DNA from: Fredinandcohnia onubensis
Lineage (GTDB): Bacteria > Bacillota > Bacilli > Bacillales > Bacillaceae_L
Length of the DNA stretch: 49,034 nt
Direction: 5' to 3'
Assembly: GCF_002734285.1 (NCBI RefSeq)
Contig: NZ_NSEA01000032.1
Coordinates: 1-49,034 of the forward strand
Part shown: piece by piece, positions 34,221-42,582 of the stretch
How the letters are laid out: every line of letters starts with the position of its first letter
Position numbering within the stretch: the first letter of the stretch is position 1
Made by a program: the position numbers and the translations under genes
The notes under the pieces: model-generated
The model's input: the letters and a program-made list of their open reading frames with translations, nothing else
What the model was told of the DNA's origin: nothing
Databases searched by the model: none

Positions 34221-34931
34221 GTGGAAACAGTCGAAATCGATTTATCAAAACGATTTGAGATAGCCTTCAATCGTGTTCATAAAGCATTAAGTAAAATGGT
34301 CAAGAATGTGAATGGAGATATATTTAGTCAATTGGTTGCGCATGGTGCAAAAAGGCATGCCATTATCCGCTCCTATAAGGATGAACTCTTTCAGTTTGCT
34401 AAGCTCCGCAATGCCATAGTCCATGAAAAGTTACGTGCTGATTTTTATATAGCTGAGCCACATCAAGAAGTGGTTGAGCGTATTGAGGAAATTGCAGCAC
34501 TCTTGGAGAAACCGGTAACGGCATTATCGATTTCTAGTCGCCCGGTTATTTATTTTAATTTTCATTCCTCTATTAAAGATGTGATTCTTGCAATCCATAA
34601 CAATTCCTATACGAAGTTTCCGATCTACAAAGATGGTACTTGCATTGGAATTTTAACGTCTGGGGCCATTATGAAATGGATGGCCAAACAATTATCAAAT
34701 GATAGTATCGATTTATCAAATATCAGAGTTGGGGAAGTCATCCCCTACGAAACAAAGCATCTAATCGAGATTGTTGATCAAAATTGTGATATATTCGCTG
34801 TTGAAGAAAAGTTTGAAAAACGCCATGCGCATGGTAAAAAACTAGAAGCGGTAATCATAACCGAAACTGGACAAATCGACGAAAAGCCATTAGGGATCAT
34901 TACATCATGGGACTTAATTGAGATTGATTAA
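34221..34931 (+). CDS. HEPN-like / CBS-pair fusion protein
   Basis: 236 aa, GTG start behind AGGAGGGGG. Residues 1-100 are all-helical and include KLRNAIVHEK with R63-N64-x-x-x-H68, the Rx4H motif typical of HEPN-fold RNases, followed by the usual proline and helix (PHQEVVERIEEIAALLEKP). Residues ~104-154 and ~170-235 are two CBS motifs (VILAIHNNSYTKFPIYKDG ... GILTSGAIMKWM and GIITSWDLIEI), which in other proteins bind adenine nucleotides. Domain calls are by eye; CBS is secure, HEPN is inferred from the motif and helices. No partner antitoxin or nucleotidyltransferase is adjacent. Confidence 0.75.
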   Translation: METVEIDLSKRFEIAFNRVHKALSKMVKNVNGDIFSQLVAHGAKRHAIIRSYKDELFQFAKLRNAIVHEKLRADFYIAEPHQEVVERIEEIAALLEKPVTALSISSRPVIYFNFHSSIKDVILAIHNNSYTKFPIYKDGTCIGILTSGAIMKWMAKQLSNDSIDLSNIRVGEVIPYETKHLIEIVDQNCDIFAVEEKFEKRHAHGKKLEAVIITETGQIDEKPLGIITSWDLIEID

Positions 34932-34943
34932 AACGTGAAATAA

Positions 34944-34970
34944 AAAGGCACTGAAATCAGTGCCTTTAAT
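34944..34970. terminator. Bidirectional terminator
   Basis: AAAGGCACTGA and TCAGTGCCTTT, 11-bp perfect stem with a two-base loop, between the CBS and SIMPL genes. Confidence 0.88.
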
Positions 34971-34973
34971 TTT

Positions 34974-35654
34974 TTAAACTGAATATAAGAATGTCGCTTC
35001 CACCCTAGCCGTAATCGTTAACTCTCCAGCCTGAATCGGTGTACCAGCCTCACTTTTAGCAAACATAGCAGTTTGAAATGGAATAGGTGGGCTTTGTTGT
35101 GATAACTCCTTAATTTGAAGGGGGACTTCTTGGAGTGCAACTCCTAATTTTTTGGCAATTGTTCTTGCTTTATCTTGTGCATCTTGAACCGCATTCTGAA
35201 GTGCTCTTTCATAATAAACTTGAGGATTGCGTACTGTAAAATTAATATTCGTCACCGTATTGGCTCCGTTCTGAACGGCTGTATCCACAACGGTACCAAC
35301 AGATTGGATGTCCACATCTGATATTTGTAACATATGAGTGACCCTGTAGCCCCTTAAGGTCTGTTTCGAGTTTTCATAGTCATAAATGATGTCGATTCGA
35401 AAATCTACTGTTTTGATATGTTCATTTGGTATCCCTAGTCCTAATAAAGAATCTATGACCTTTTTTGTTAGTTGGTTATTTTCATTCTGTGCTTCCGTAA
35501 CTGTGCTATTTTCTGTGATGACTCCTAATGTGATGGAGGCAATATTCGGTGCAGTTGTAACAATTCCCTCACCATTTACTTGCATTCTATGTGTATTGTT
35601 ACTATTGTTCCTTGTAGGTTGAGAACGCATCATCCAAGGTTCATAATAATACAT
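34974..35654 (-). CDS. SIMPL-domain (DUF541) protein
   Basis: 226 aa from ATG 35654 (MYYYEPWMM), seven bases after GGAAGGAG; a longer frame to 35672 has no ribosome site. After a Tyr/Asn-rich N-terminus, residues ~25-226 form the SIMPL domain: VNGEGIVTTAPNIASITLGV, YRVTHMLQI, ALQNAVQDAQDKARTIAKKLG, and a last strand ELTITARVEATFLY. No signal peptide, unlike periplasmic members, so it may be cytosolic or spore-associated. Function of the family is poorly known (oxidative stress in some). Confidence 0.85.
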   Translation of the reverse strand: MYYYEPWMMRSQPTRNNSNNTHRMQVNGEGIVTTAPNIASITLGVITENSTVTEAQNENNQLTKKVIDSLLGLGIPNEHIKTVDFRIDIIYDYENSKQTLRGYRVTHMLQISDVDIQSVGTVVDTAVQNGANTVTNINFTVRNPQVYYERALQNAVQDAQDKARTIAKKLGVALQEVPLQIKELSQQSPPIPFQTAMFAKSEAGTPIQAGELTITARVEATFLYSV

Positions 35655-35721
35655 AGTAGAGCTCCTTCCCAAAATAATTTTTTTGGTATTGTATTACTTC
35701 AAGAACATTTAGGTGTGCATA

Positions 35722-35754
35722 CAAAAAAATAAAGCCCACGAAATTCGTGAGCTT
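35722..35754 (-). terminator. Terminator of the CPBP protease gene
   Basis: AAGCTCACGAA and TTCGTGGGCTT with one G-U, then TTATTTTTTT on the minus strand. Confidence 0.8.
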
Positions 35755-36520
35755 AGCTTGCCATTCTTTTTCGATACATGGGTCCGAAAAAGACGTGTAA
35801 ACATATATCCCCTGTAAAGTGAGCGATCATTGCTATTTCAATTCCAAACTTCCAATATAAATACCCAAACAACATTCCAGGTATGGCATTAAGTAAAACC
35901 GTACGGATAATAACAATTTTTGATTTGCCGAAAAGTCCAAAAGCAGCCGGCAAATGTCCTACGCCAAATAAAACGGCAGCAACGATGATTCCAATCCAGT
36001 ATGAAAGATCTCCAAGCCCTAAGAGGCTTAATACATATACCACTGCTGTCATTAAGAATAAGCGGGTTAAAACTTCCTCTGAGATTCCACCATAAAATGA
36101 AGCCAAAAACGATTGAAATCTAGAAGGTTCATCCATTTGAACATTAGGTATCTTTTTCATGAAAAGAATATCCAAACCGATGATGATAATGGCTGCAACA
36201 AACCCAATCACAATACTCAATAGAATGGTCCCTGAGATGGAGTATGGAACAGCGCTCCCATCTAACCAGTAATCAATTAACCACCAATGTAAGTCAACAT
36301 TTGGAGCAAGCCATGTTCCAATAAATGCTGATACTCCTAATAACACAACACTTTGAATGATACTGATTAAAACAAGGACGGGAGTAGGAGGAATCTTTTT
36401 CGTGGGATTCTTTTTTGCATCCTCCTCAATTTTTCCTTTTAACATTTTAAACTGATAAGGCATAACGACGATTGCCCCAATTGATGCAGCTAACCAAAAT
36501 ATAAAAAACTCTGTCATCAT
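35753..36520 (-). CDS. CPBP (CAAX-like) intramembrane metalloprotease
   Basis: About 255 aa; the start is one of two adjacent ATG codons (36520 or 36517) behind GAGGGTG. Seven or eight helices. The Abi/CPBP motifs are all visible: SEEVLTRLF (EExxxR), FGVGHLP (second His), and AHFTGDICLH near the C-terminus. This family includes Rce1-like proteases and bacteriocin self-immunity proteins. No bacteriocin gene is adjacent, so a general membrane protease role is more likely. Confidence 0.88.
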   Translation of the reverse strand: MMTEFFIFWLAASIGAIVVMPYQFKMLKGKIEEDAKKNPTKKIPPTPVLVLISIIQSVVLLGVSAFIGTWLAPNVDLHWWLIDYWLDGSAVPYSISGTILLSIVIGFVAAIIIIGLDILFMKKIPNVQMDEPSRFQSFLASFYGGISEEVLTRLFLMTAVVYVLSLLGLGDLSYWIGIIVAAVLFGVGHLPAAFGLFGKSKIVIIRTVLLNAIPGMLFGYLYWKFGIEIAMIAHFTGDICLHVFFGPMYRKRMAS

Positions 36521-36611
36521 GAACACCCTCATTCATTTTCGTTATCATATATTTTCCGTTGATAATACGAATGAAGTGCATAGAAAGTTCAATATTATTT
36601 TTCAAATTCAA

Positions 36612-36638
36612 CAAAAAAGGTACCCTTTAAGGCACCTT
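36612..36638 (-). terminator. Terminator of the glucosaminidase gene
   Basis: On the minus strand AAGGTGCC pairs with GGTACCTT through one G-U, then TTTTTTG. On the plus strand the same position is an A-C mismatch, so the minus strand is the functional one. Confidence 0.7.
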
Positions 36639-36640
36639 AA

Positions 36641-37366
36641 TCATACTTGATCTTCTTTAACAGTATTCATGATGGATACAATATTTTTAACCCAATGATT
36701 ATTTAGACCAGTGGCGTCATTGGCTGCTTGATTTGGAGCATAGATTGTTTGGATTTCTCCGATTGTTTCATTTCCGTTCTCTACATAGTATTTCTTTAAA
36801 TAGATCGCTTTAAAGTGGATACTATCTTCAATAGAACGAAACTTTTGCCATTCTGTTCCACCTTCGACTAATTCCTGGCAACCAGGGTTTGGATAATCCT
36901 CACCAAAAATATCAGCGTAAATATCGGGCATACAAGTTATACCTCCAATATTATTCCAAGGTGAGGCTGAAATATCAGAATCCCCCCAACCTGTTTCCTG
37001 AGCAGCTAATGCCGCTAAAAACACAGGATCAATATTGTGTTCCTCGCCTGATTTTACAAAGTTTGGTCCTAAACCTTTTAAATTTCCCTTTAAATGCTTG
37101 TCCAATTCTGAACCGGAAATAGTATTTTCCTGCTCGACATCATAATGTTTTGAAGCCATTTGCACAGGCTTGCTTTGGGGTTTTTGGTTATTTATTTTTT
37201 CTTTCTTTAATTCTTGTACTGGATTGATTGCTGGCGTGTTTTTCTTTTCAAGTGTTTCAGCATTTGAATGTTGCATATTAGCGAAAATACTTGTTCCTAT
37301 AATGATTACAACACCAATTATATAAATAAGAGCTGGTTTTTTAAGTAAAAGGTTTGAGATTTTCAA
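36641..37366 (-). CDS. Membrane-anchored glucosaminidase-like cell-wall hydrolase
   Basis: 241 aa, TTG start nine bases after AAGGAGG. N-terminal helix (ALIYIIGVVIIIGTSIFA) as signal or anchor, a lysine/proline/glutamine-rich linker to ~residue 80, then a lysozyme-like glucosaminidase domain: NFVKSGEEHNIDPVFLAALAA, QETGWG with the probable catalytic Glu, SPWNNIGGI, and EDSIHFKAIYLKKYY. Likely cuts the glycan of peptidoglycan outside the membrane. Monocistronic. Confidence 0.85.
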   Translation of the reverse strand: MKISNLLLKKPALIYIIGVVIIIGTSIFANMQHSNAETLEKKNTPAINPVQELKKEKINNQKPQSKPVQMASKHYDVEQENTISGSELDKHLKGNLKGLGPNFVKSGEEHNIDPVFLAALAAQETGWGDSDISASPWNNIGGITCMPDIYADIFGEDYPNPGCQELVEGGTEWQKFRSIEDSIHFKAIYLKKYYVENGNETIGEIQTIYAPNQAANDATGLNNHWVKNIVSIMNTVKEDQV

Positions 37367-37493
37367 AGTATCCTACCTCCTTCATAAGACCTTTTTCCTA
37401 CTCATGGAAACTATCCTAACATACTAAAATGACAGTTATGTTACAAAGGTGTTATAACAATCTTATAAAAAGATGACAGACGGTATAGGGTGT

Positions 37494-37522
37494 TTGCAAA
37501 TATAGTGCTAGTCTAGTATAAT
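37494..37522 (+). promoter_or_regulatory. sigma-A promoter of the GNAT-like gene
   Basis: TTGCAA, exactly 17 bases, perfect TATAAT. It leaves a leader of about 100 bases, with a CCATTTT/AAAATGG hairpin (around 37562-37582), before the start codon. Confidence 0.7.
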
Positions 37523-37630
37523 CAGGAACTGTATGTTCGTTGTCAGAAACGTAAACATTTCCCATTTTTATCAATAAAATGGAAGTAAATTGCTTTTAAG
37601 GCAAAAAATATACAATGAAAGGTGTTTGTT

Positions 37631-38152
37631 ATGTATTTTCAAAGTTTGCTAATGAAAGAGGATCTGAATAAGAGCCCGTCAGAGGTCAAACAGGATTTAG
37701 AGGATTTGCAGTTTCAACTTTTTCGCATGCAAGATAACATTAAAGAAATTTCCAAAAAGCATCAAGTCATCGGTATTGACCAATCAAAGGATGATAAATG
37801 GGTGATTGTATCTGCCTTTGATGATGGAAATCGATGTCAAATCATGGTGAATGATTGTGACACAGCCTATAGAGGTAACTGGGATTTTTCACTTCAGGCA
37901 CAATACAAAGATGAAGATAATGCGATTCATATTGGTGATATCAAAGGACCTGCGAACCAGGGCTATGGTTCGATTTGTATGAATCATTTAAAGGAGATTG
38001 CGCGAGAACAAAACATCCCTGTTATTAAAGGCGATATTGCAAAAAGAGACTGGGATCACGTTGATCGTCTTGTCTATTTTTATGAAAAACACGATTTCGA
38101 AGTTGAAATCGATCCTACAACAAAATCGGGTGAAATTATTTGGAAAGATTAA
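37631..38152 (+). CDS. GNAT-like acetyltransferase with helical N-terminus
   Basis: 173 aa from ATG 37631, preceded by AAAGGTG (a GTG three codons earlier is inside that site). Residues 1-45 are helical and likely coiled (EVKQDLEDLQFQLFRMQDNI). The rest resembles an acetyltransferase: HIGDIKGPANQGYGSICMNHL has the acetyl-CoA loop shape (N-Q-G-Y-G-S), and VDRLVYFYEKHDFEVEI the usual final strand. Substrate unknown; the fold assignment is by eye. Confidence 0.7.
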   Translation: MYFQSLLMKEDLNKSPSEVKQDLEDLQFQLFRMQDNIKEISKKHQVIGIDQSKDDKWVIVSAFDDGNRCQIMVNDCDTAYRGNWDFSLQAQYKDEDNAIHIGDIKGPANQGYGSICMNHLKEIAREQNIPVIKGDIAKRDWDHVDRLVYFYEKHDFEVEIDPTTKSGEIIWKD

Positions 38153-38162
38153 TTAAAAAGAA

Positions 38163-38213
38163 AGAGGCCTACTTACCACATATCTTACGGTAAAGCAGGT
38201 CTTTTTATTTATT
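38163..38213 (+). terminator. Probable terminator of the GNAT-like gene
   Basis: Imperfect stem AGA-CCT-CTTACC with GGTAAAG-CAGG-TCT followed by TTTTTATTTAT. Confidence 0.55.
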
Positions 38214-38256
38214 TGAGGGTATTTGAAGGAGAATAGTTACTTTTTAACTTTCACAA

Positions 38257-38275
38257 ATAATGGTACCATTATAAT
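38257..38275 (+). promoter_or_regulatory. Palindrome overlapping the -10 box of the YitT-like gene
   Basis: Perfect 16-base palindrome at 38257-38272; TATAAT at 38270-38275. No good -35 is visible at 17 bases, as may be expected for an activated promoter. Confidence 0.45.
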
Positions 38276-38305
38276 AAAATCGGTTTAGTCATAGGAGCTC
38301 ACGTC

Positions 38306-38920
38306 ATGAAAATAATAAACAAAGGTTTAATACTTGGAATTGCAGCGATTATTCAGGGCTTTGCCATGGCAACCTTTTTATTTCCACATTATATTCCAAC
38401 TGGAGGAGCTGCTAGTGTCGCAGTACTGGTCAATTTTTTAGCGGGTACTCCTTTTGATATTACGCTTTGGGTACTAAATGCGGGTCTTTTATTTGCAGCG
38501 ATTAAGTGGCTTGGAAAAGATGCAGCGATTTGGACGCTGTACTGTGTCACAGTAACAGCACTCACCATTCGTCTGATCAGTCCATTGGTAACAAATCCAA
38601 TCTCAAATGTAATCGTCGATTTGATCGTAGGTTCGATGATCTTTGGTGTTGGAATTGGGATTTTATTTCGAATGGGTGCTTCGTCAGGTGGAATGGATAT
38701 CTTAGCTTTAATCATTTCAAAGCTTAAAGGATTTTCACCAGGAAAAACACTGTTTGCAATTAATGGTACGATTTTGCTTTTGACAGGACTCATCGTGGAT
38801 TGGAAAATCATCATCTATGCGCTCGTTAGTCAATTCATAAGTACAAGGATTATCGATCTTTTATATAAGGTCCAATTACCGAAACGGCAAATTCAAAAAC
38901 ATAATACAAGTACGTTTTAA
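38306..38920 (+). CDS. YitT-family membrane protein without the C-terminal DUF2179 domain
   Basis: 204 aa, five or six helices. Family traits: IIQGFAMATFLFPHYIPTGG, LFRMGASSGGMDILALII and KTLFAINGTILLLTGLI. Most YitT proteins are ~280 aa with a cytosolic DUF2179 domain; this one ends in a short basic tail (KRQIQKHNTSTF), so it is a short member. AGGAG lies nine bases before the ATG. A perfect 16-base palindrome (ATAATGGTACCATTAT, 38257-38272) overlaps a TATAAT box (38270-38275) upstream and may be an operator. Function unknown. Confidence 0.85.
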   Translation: MKIINKGLILGIAAIIQGFAMATFLFPHYIPTGGAASVAVLVNFLAGTPFDITLWVLNAGLLFAAIKWLGKDAAIWTLYCVTVTALTIRLISPLVTNPISNVIVDLIVGSMIFGVGIGILFRMGASSGGMDILALIISKLKGFSPGKTLFAINGTILLLTGLIVDWKIIIYALVSQFISTRIIDLLYKVQLPKRQIQKHNTSTF

Positions 38921-38928
38921 CAAAAAAG

Positions 38929-38962
38929 GCGAGAACCCTAAAAATGAGGTTCTCGCTTTTTT
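38929..38962. terminator. Bidirectional terminator between the YitT-like gene and dhaS
   Basis: GCGAGAACC and GGTTCTCGC, 9-bp perfect stem, followed by six T on each strand. Confidence 0.9.
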
Positions 38963-38988
38963 ATGTCAAGCTATAGGTGCCTGGTTAT

Positions 38989-40473
38989 TTAGTTCATAGC
39001 AATCCAGACACTCTTTACTTCTGAATAGTTATTTAATGCATAGGATCCCATTTCACGGCCGATTCCTGATTGCTTGTAGCCACCAAATGGAGAAGCTGCA
39101 TCGAATGCATTATAGCAGTTCACCCATACTGTTCCAGCTCGTAAGTTGTTTGCGATATAATGTGCTTTTCCAACATCTCGCGTCCACACACCAGCTGCAA
39201 GACCATACTCAGAATTATTTGCACGTGCAATTAATTCATCAAGGTCATCATATGGCATTGCCGAAATAACAGGACCAAAGATTTCTTCTTTCGCGATTGT
39301 CATTTCATCCTTTACATTTGCAAAAATAGTTGGAGATACGAAATAGCCTTCTTCAAATGGTTTTTGACCACCGACAACTAGTTCTGCACCTTCGTTAATT
39401 CCTTTTTCAATATATCCTAAAACGCGATTTTGTTGTTCGATTGAAACAAGCGGTCCAATTTCTGTATCAGAATGTAAACCTGCTCCTTGTTTAATCTTTT
39501 CAGCATGGCTTGCCATGTCTGCCACAACATTATCAAATTGTTTCTTTTGAATGAAAACACGTGATCCAGCACAACATACCTGACCTTGGTTAAACATAAC
39601 ACCGTTCAATGCGCCAGGAATAGCCTTTGAAAGATCAGCATCAGGTAAAATAATATTTGGAGACTTTCCACCTAATTCTAATGTTACACGTTTTAATGTT
39701 TTGGAAGCTCTTTCCATAATGCTTTTTCCTACTTCTGTTGAACCAGTGAACGCAATCTTATCAACCAATGGATGATCAACTAGAGGTTGACCAGCTGTTT
39801 CACCAAAGCCAGGAACGATATTCACAACCCCAGCTGGGAATCCTGCTTCTTCCATTAGCTCTGCTAAATAAAGAGCAGAAAGAGGAGTTTGTTCGGCTGG
39901 TTTTAATACAATTGTACAACCAGTTGCAAGAGCTGCACCAAGCTTCCACATTGCCATTAATAGTGGGAAGTTCCATGGAATGATTTGTCCCACAACACCA
40001 ACAGCTTCATGACGAGTATAGTTAAAGAATGGTCCATTTACAGGAATAGTTTGTCCTACAATTTTCGTAGACCATCCAGCATAATAACGCATATGTTCAA
40101 TTGCTAGAGGAATATCTGCATTGGATGTTTCACGAATCGGTTTCCCATTATCCAATGTTTCCAACTGTGCTAGCTCATCTTTATGTAGCTCCATCAAATC
40201 TGCCAGTTTATACATGATACGGCTTCTTTCGGCTGCCGTCATTTTTTGCCAAGGGCCTTCATCAAAAGCTTTTCGGGCAGCTTTTACAGCACGGTCAATA
40301 TCTTCTGGACCAGCTTCACTTACAGTTGCTAATACTTCTCCGGTAGCTGGATTATAGGATTCGAATGTTTTACCAGAAGCACTTTCAACAAATTCTCCAT
40401 TGATGTAAAGCTTCTTAGTCCCTCTTAAAAATGACTCAACCTTTTCTCGTAATGCAAAAATTAATTGGCTCAT
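38989..40473 (-). CDS. dhaS: NAD-dependent aldehyde dehydrogenase DhaS
   Basis: 494 aa (B. subtilis DhaS 495), strongly similar throughout from memory (FLRGTKKLYINGEF, GWNxx-type PWNFPLLMAMWK, FNQGQVCCAGSR). Catalytic residues: E267 in LELGGKSPN and C300 in GQVC; NAD-binding GSTEVGK at 244-250. Cytosolic oxidation of aldehydes to acids. A GGAGG ribosome site precedes the ATG. The divergent TetR gene probably controls it; a TAGCAAT-N6-ATTGCTA dyad (40500-40519) stands in the leader. Confidence 0.93.
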   Translation of the reverse strand: MSQLIFALREKVESFLRGTKKLYINGEFVESASGKTFESYNPATGEVLATVSEAGPEDIDRAVKAARKAFDEGPWQKMTAAERSRIMYKLADLMELHKDELAQLETLDNGKPIRETSNADIPLAIEHMRYYAGWSTKIVGQTIPVNGPFFNYTRHEAVGVVGQIIPWNFPLLMAMWKLGAALATGCTIVLKPAEQTPLSALYLAELMEEAGFPAGVVNIVPGFGETAGQPLVDHPLVDKIAFTGSTEVGKSIMERASKTLKRVTLELGGKSPNIILPDADLSKAIPGALNGVMFNQGQVCCAGSRVFIQKKQFDNVVADMASHAEKIKQGAGLHSDTEIGPLVSIEQQNRVLGYIEKGINEGAELVVGGQKPFEEGYFVSPTIFANVKDEMTIAKEEIFGPVISAMPYDDLDELIARANNSEYGLAAGVWTRDVGKAHYIANNLRAGTVWVNCYNAFDAASPFGGYKQSGIGREMGSYALNNYSEVKSVWIAMN

Positions 40474-40499
40474 TTTCTTCCTCCTTTTTAATATGAAAC

Positions 40500-40519
40500 T
40501 AGCAATACAGGCATTGCTA
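40500..40519. promoter_or_regulatory. Candidate operator between dhaS and the TetR gene
   Basis: Perfect inverted repeat TAGCAAT, six bases, ATTGCTA, 27 bases before the dhaS start. Its size and symmetry suit a TetR-family dimer. Confidence 0.45.
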
Positions 40520-40752
40520 AAAACACCTACAATACTAATGTTAACATTTAAAAACTAGTAATCAACCAACTTTTGGTAAAAAATTCCGACAATTCATGAC
40601 GGGTTTTTTCGACAAAAAAGAAGCAGATGTAGTTAACAAAATTGTTGAAATAATAACGAATTTACAAATGTTGTTCCATTGATATTTGAATTCTTTATTT
40701 AAATCATTTACTATAAAATTTAAAAATGCTAGTTCAAAAGTAGGTATTGAAC

Positions 40753-41670
40753 ATGAATGAACGAAAACAATTTGTCTTAGAAAAGGCTCATCAGCTCTTT
40801 ATGGAAAAAGGGTTTCAAGCCACGTCAATCCAAGATATCCTTGATTCTAGTGGGATTTCAAAGGGGACCTTTTATAACTATTTTTCTTCAAAAAGCGAAC
40901 TGTTTATGGCCGTTTTTAACTCAATCCAAATCAAAAACGAGGAAGAGCGGAATAAATTATTAATAGGTGAAAACCTTGCGAATATTGATATCTTTAGTAA
41001 ACAATTAGGTCTCTTTTTCCAGCTAAATAAGCAAAACAAACTTTATGCTCTGATTGAAGAGGCCCTTGTATCGAATGATCCGGACTTAAAGCAGTTTGTA
41101 AAACAATTTCAGTTATTGCAACTCAGATGGCTTTATTATCGTTTTATTGACTTATTTGGTGAAGAGAAACGTGAGTATTTATTGGATTGTGCGATTCTTT
41201 TTTCCGGAATGCTACAACAATCGTTTCAATATCACTTCTTTACATATGGTCCGAAAGTTGACCATGAAGCCATCATTCAATATTGTGTCGATCGCTTAAT
41301 AACTTTAGTTGAAGATGTCGATAAAGCAAATAGTAAGCTATTGAATCCTGAGTTACTAAAAACGTGGTTGCCTGAAAAGAATGAAGGGAAAAAGAATGTT
41401 CAAAATGAATTTTTCGAAAAATCAAATGCCCTGAAAAAGGCGATTATGAAAATTGGTCAAAATGAACAGGAAAAAGTAAAGTGCCATCAATTAGTTGACT
41501 TTATTCAGGAAGAAGCTATGAATAGTAAACTCCCACGTCTCTTTCTAATCGAGAGTTCACTCCTGTCATTAGTGATGAGTAAAGAGCTTCAACGAACAGA
41601 GGAGCTTGCTCAGTTTGCTCACTTTGTGAGAGAGCATATATTAAACCAAGAACAGACCCAATCAAACTGA
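40753..41670 (+). CDS. TetR/AcrR-family regulator
   Basis: 305 aa from ATG 40753; long for the family, whose usual size is ~190-220. N-terminal HTH at residues ~8-50 (AHQLFMEKGFQATSIQDIL, SGISKGTFYNYFSSKSEL). The C-terminal ligand part carries an additional ~90 residues (from about 195, LLNPELLKTWLPEKNEGK onward) not seen in typical members. Divergent from dhaS, so an aldehyde or fatty-acid-derived signal is plausible but unproven. Confidence 0.88.
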   Translation: MNERKQFVLEKAHQLFMEKGFQATSIQDILDSSGISKGTFYNYFSSKSELFMAVFNSIQIKNEEERNKLLIGENLANIDIFSKQLGLFFQLNKQNKLYALIEEALVSNDPDLKQFVKQFQLLQLRWLYYRFIDLFGEEKREYLLDCAILFSGMLQQSFQYHFFTYGPKVDHEAIIQYCVDRLITLVEDVDKANSKLLNPELLKTWLPEKNEGKKNVQNEFFEKSNALKKAIMKIGQNEQEKVKCHQLVDFIQEEAMNSKLPRLFLIESSLLSLVMSKELQRTEELAQFAHFVREHILNQEQTQSN

Positions 41671-41689
41671 TCGGGTCTGTTGTGTTTTT
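41651..41689 (+). terminator. Terminator of the TetR gene
   Basis: AACAGACCC and GGGTCTGTT, 9-bp perfect stem, then GTGTTTTT. Confidence 0.85.
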
Positions 41690-41699
41690 ATCAATAAGA

Positions 41700-41732
41700 A
41701 AAGCCACTCAATGTGGACCAAAGAGTGACTTT
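41700..41732 (-). terminator. Terminator of tRNA-Ala
   Basis: AAAGTCACTC and GAGTGGCTTT on the minus strand with one G-U (a C-A mismatch on the plus strand), then TCTTAT. Confidence 0.75.
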
Positions 41733-41737
41733 AATGA

Positions 41738-41809
41738 TGGAGTTGATGGGAATCGAACCCACGACCCTTTGCCTGCCAGGCAAATGCTCTCCCCCTGAGC
41801 TACAACCCC
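41738..41809 (-). tRNA. tRNA-Ala (anticodon GGC)
   Basis: 72 nt cloverleaf on the minus strand. Acceptor GGGGTTG pairs with CAACTCC; D arm GCTC/GAGC; anticodon stem TTTGC/GCAAA with loop CTGGCAG giving anticodon GGC; T arm GTGGG-TTCGATT-CCCAT; discriminator A. CCA is not encoded. A single tRNA with its own terminator. Confidence 0.93.
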
Positions 41810-41996
41810 GTATCAATTTAGCAAAATTATATCATGTGTTTTTTTAATAGACAATATTTTAATACGCTTTTTTGCATGAGGATCTCCAAAATTTCATATA
41901 TTCTACTAAAAAAGCTGTAAAAGAATCCTTTAATTTCGATATAAATAACCAGAAAAAAATGGTAAAATTGATTAAACCTAAAATGGTGGTGGACTT

Positions 41997-42566
41997 GTGA
42001 TTTATTTATATGTATTAGCTTCTTATTTTATAGGAACGGTTATGACCGGATATGTCGTCATGAGGTTTATGAAAGGCGAGGATATTCGCAAACTCGGTAG
42101 CGGGAATGTAGGGGCACGGAATGCTGGTAGATTGCTAGGAAAGAAGGGATTTTTGCTAACAGCCATTGGTGATGTTCTAAAAGGGATGGTTGTAGTTCTA
42201 GGTGCAAAATACTTGAATTTTTCATTTGAAATTCAGATTCTCTCATTAATCGCAGTCGTCATCGGACATCTTTGGCCAATTACCCTCAAATTTAAAGGCG
42301 GAAAAGGAATTGCGACCGCAGCTGGTGGATTAGTTGTATTGGCTTACCAACCGTTTTTAGTATTCGGTGCGATCTTCCTTCTTTTATTACTGATTTTGAG
42401 AAGCTTTACGTTAGCTGGAATGTCTGCTTTTCTTACTATCCCGGTCATTTATTGGTTCATGGATTATTCCATCCGTGAATGTATTCTTATTTTTATTGTA
42501 ATCGCCCTATTACTAGTGGCACACCGTGACAACCTAAAGGAAAAATTAATGAATAAAAACAAATAA
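41997..42566 (+). CDS. PlsY-like glycerol-3-phosphate acyltransferase
   Basis: 189 aa, five or six helices, PlsY family. Motif 1 GSGNVGARNAGR, motif 2-like HLWPITLKFKGGKGIAT and a final LLVAHRDNL (in housekeeping PlsY, H-R-x-N-I) are present, so the acyl-phosphate:G3P acyltransferase site looks intact. Probably a second PlsY beside the housekeeping one expected elsewhere, because it stands in an operon (16-base gap) with a GNAT-aminotransferase fusion rather than with parE/parC. GTG start with GGTGG upstream. Substrate could be glycerol 3-phosphate or an analogue. Confidence 0.85.
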   Translation: MIYLYVLASYFIGTVMTGYVVMRFMKGEDIRKLGSGNVGARNAGRLLGKKGFLLTAIGDVLKGMVVVLGAKYLNFSFEIQILSLIAVVIGHLWPITLKFKGGKGIATAAGGLVVLAYQPFLVFGAIFLLLLLILRSFTLAGMSAFLTIPVIYWFMDYSIRECILIFIVIALLLVAHRDNLKEKLMNKNK

Positions 42567-42582
42567 GCGGAGTGATTCCAAC

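Noticed and set aside
35753-36520. CPBP protein as bacteriocin immunity protein
   Set aside because: No bacteriocin precursor, ABC exporter or regulator is adjacent.
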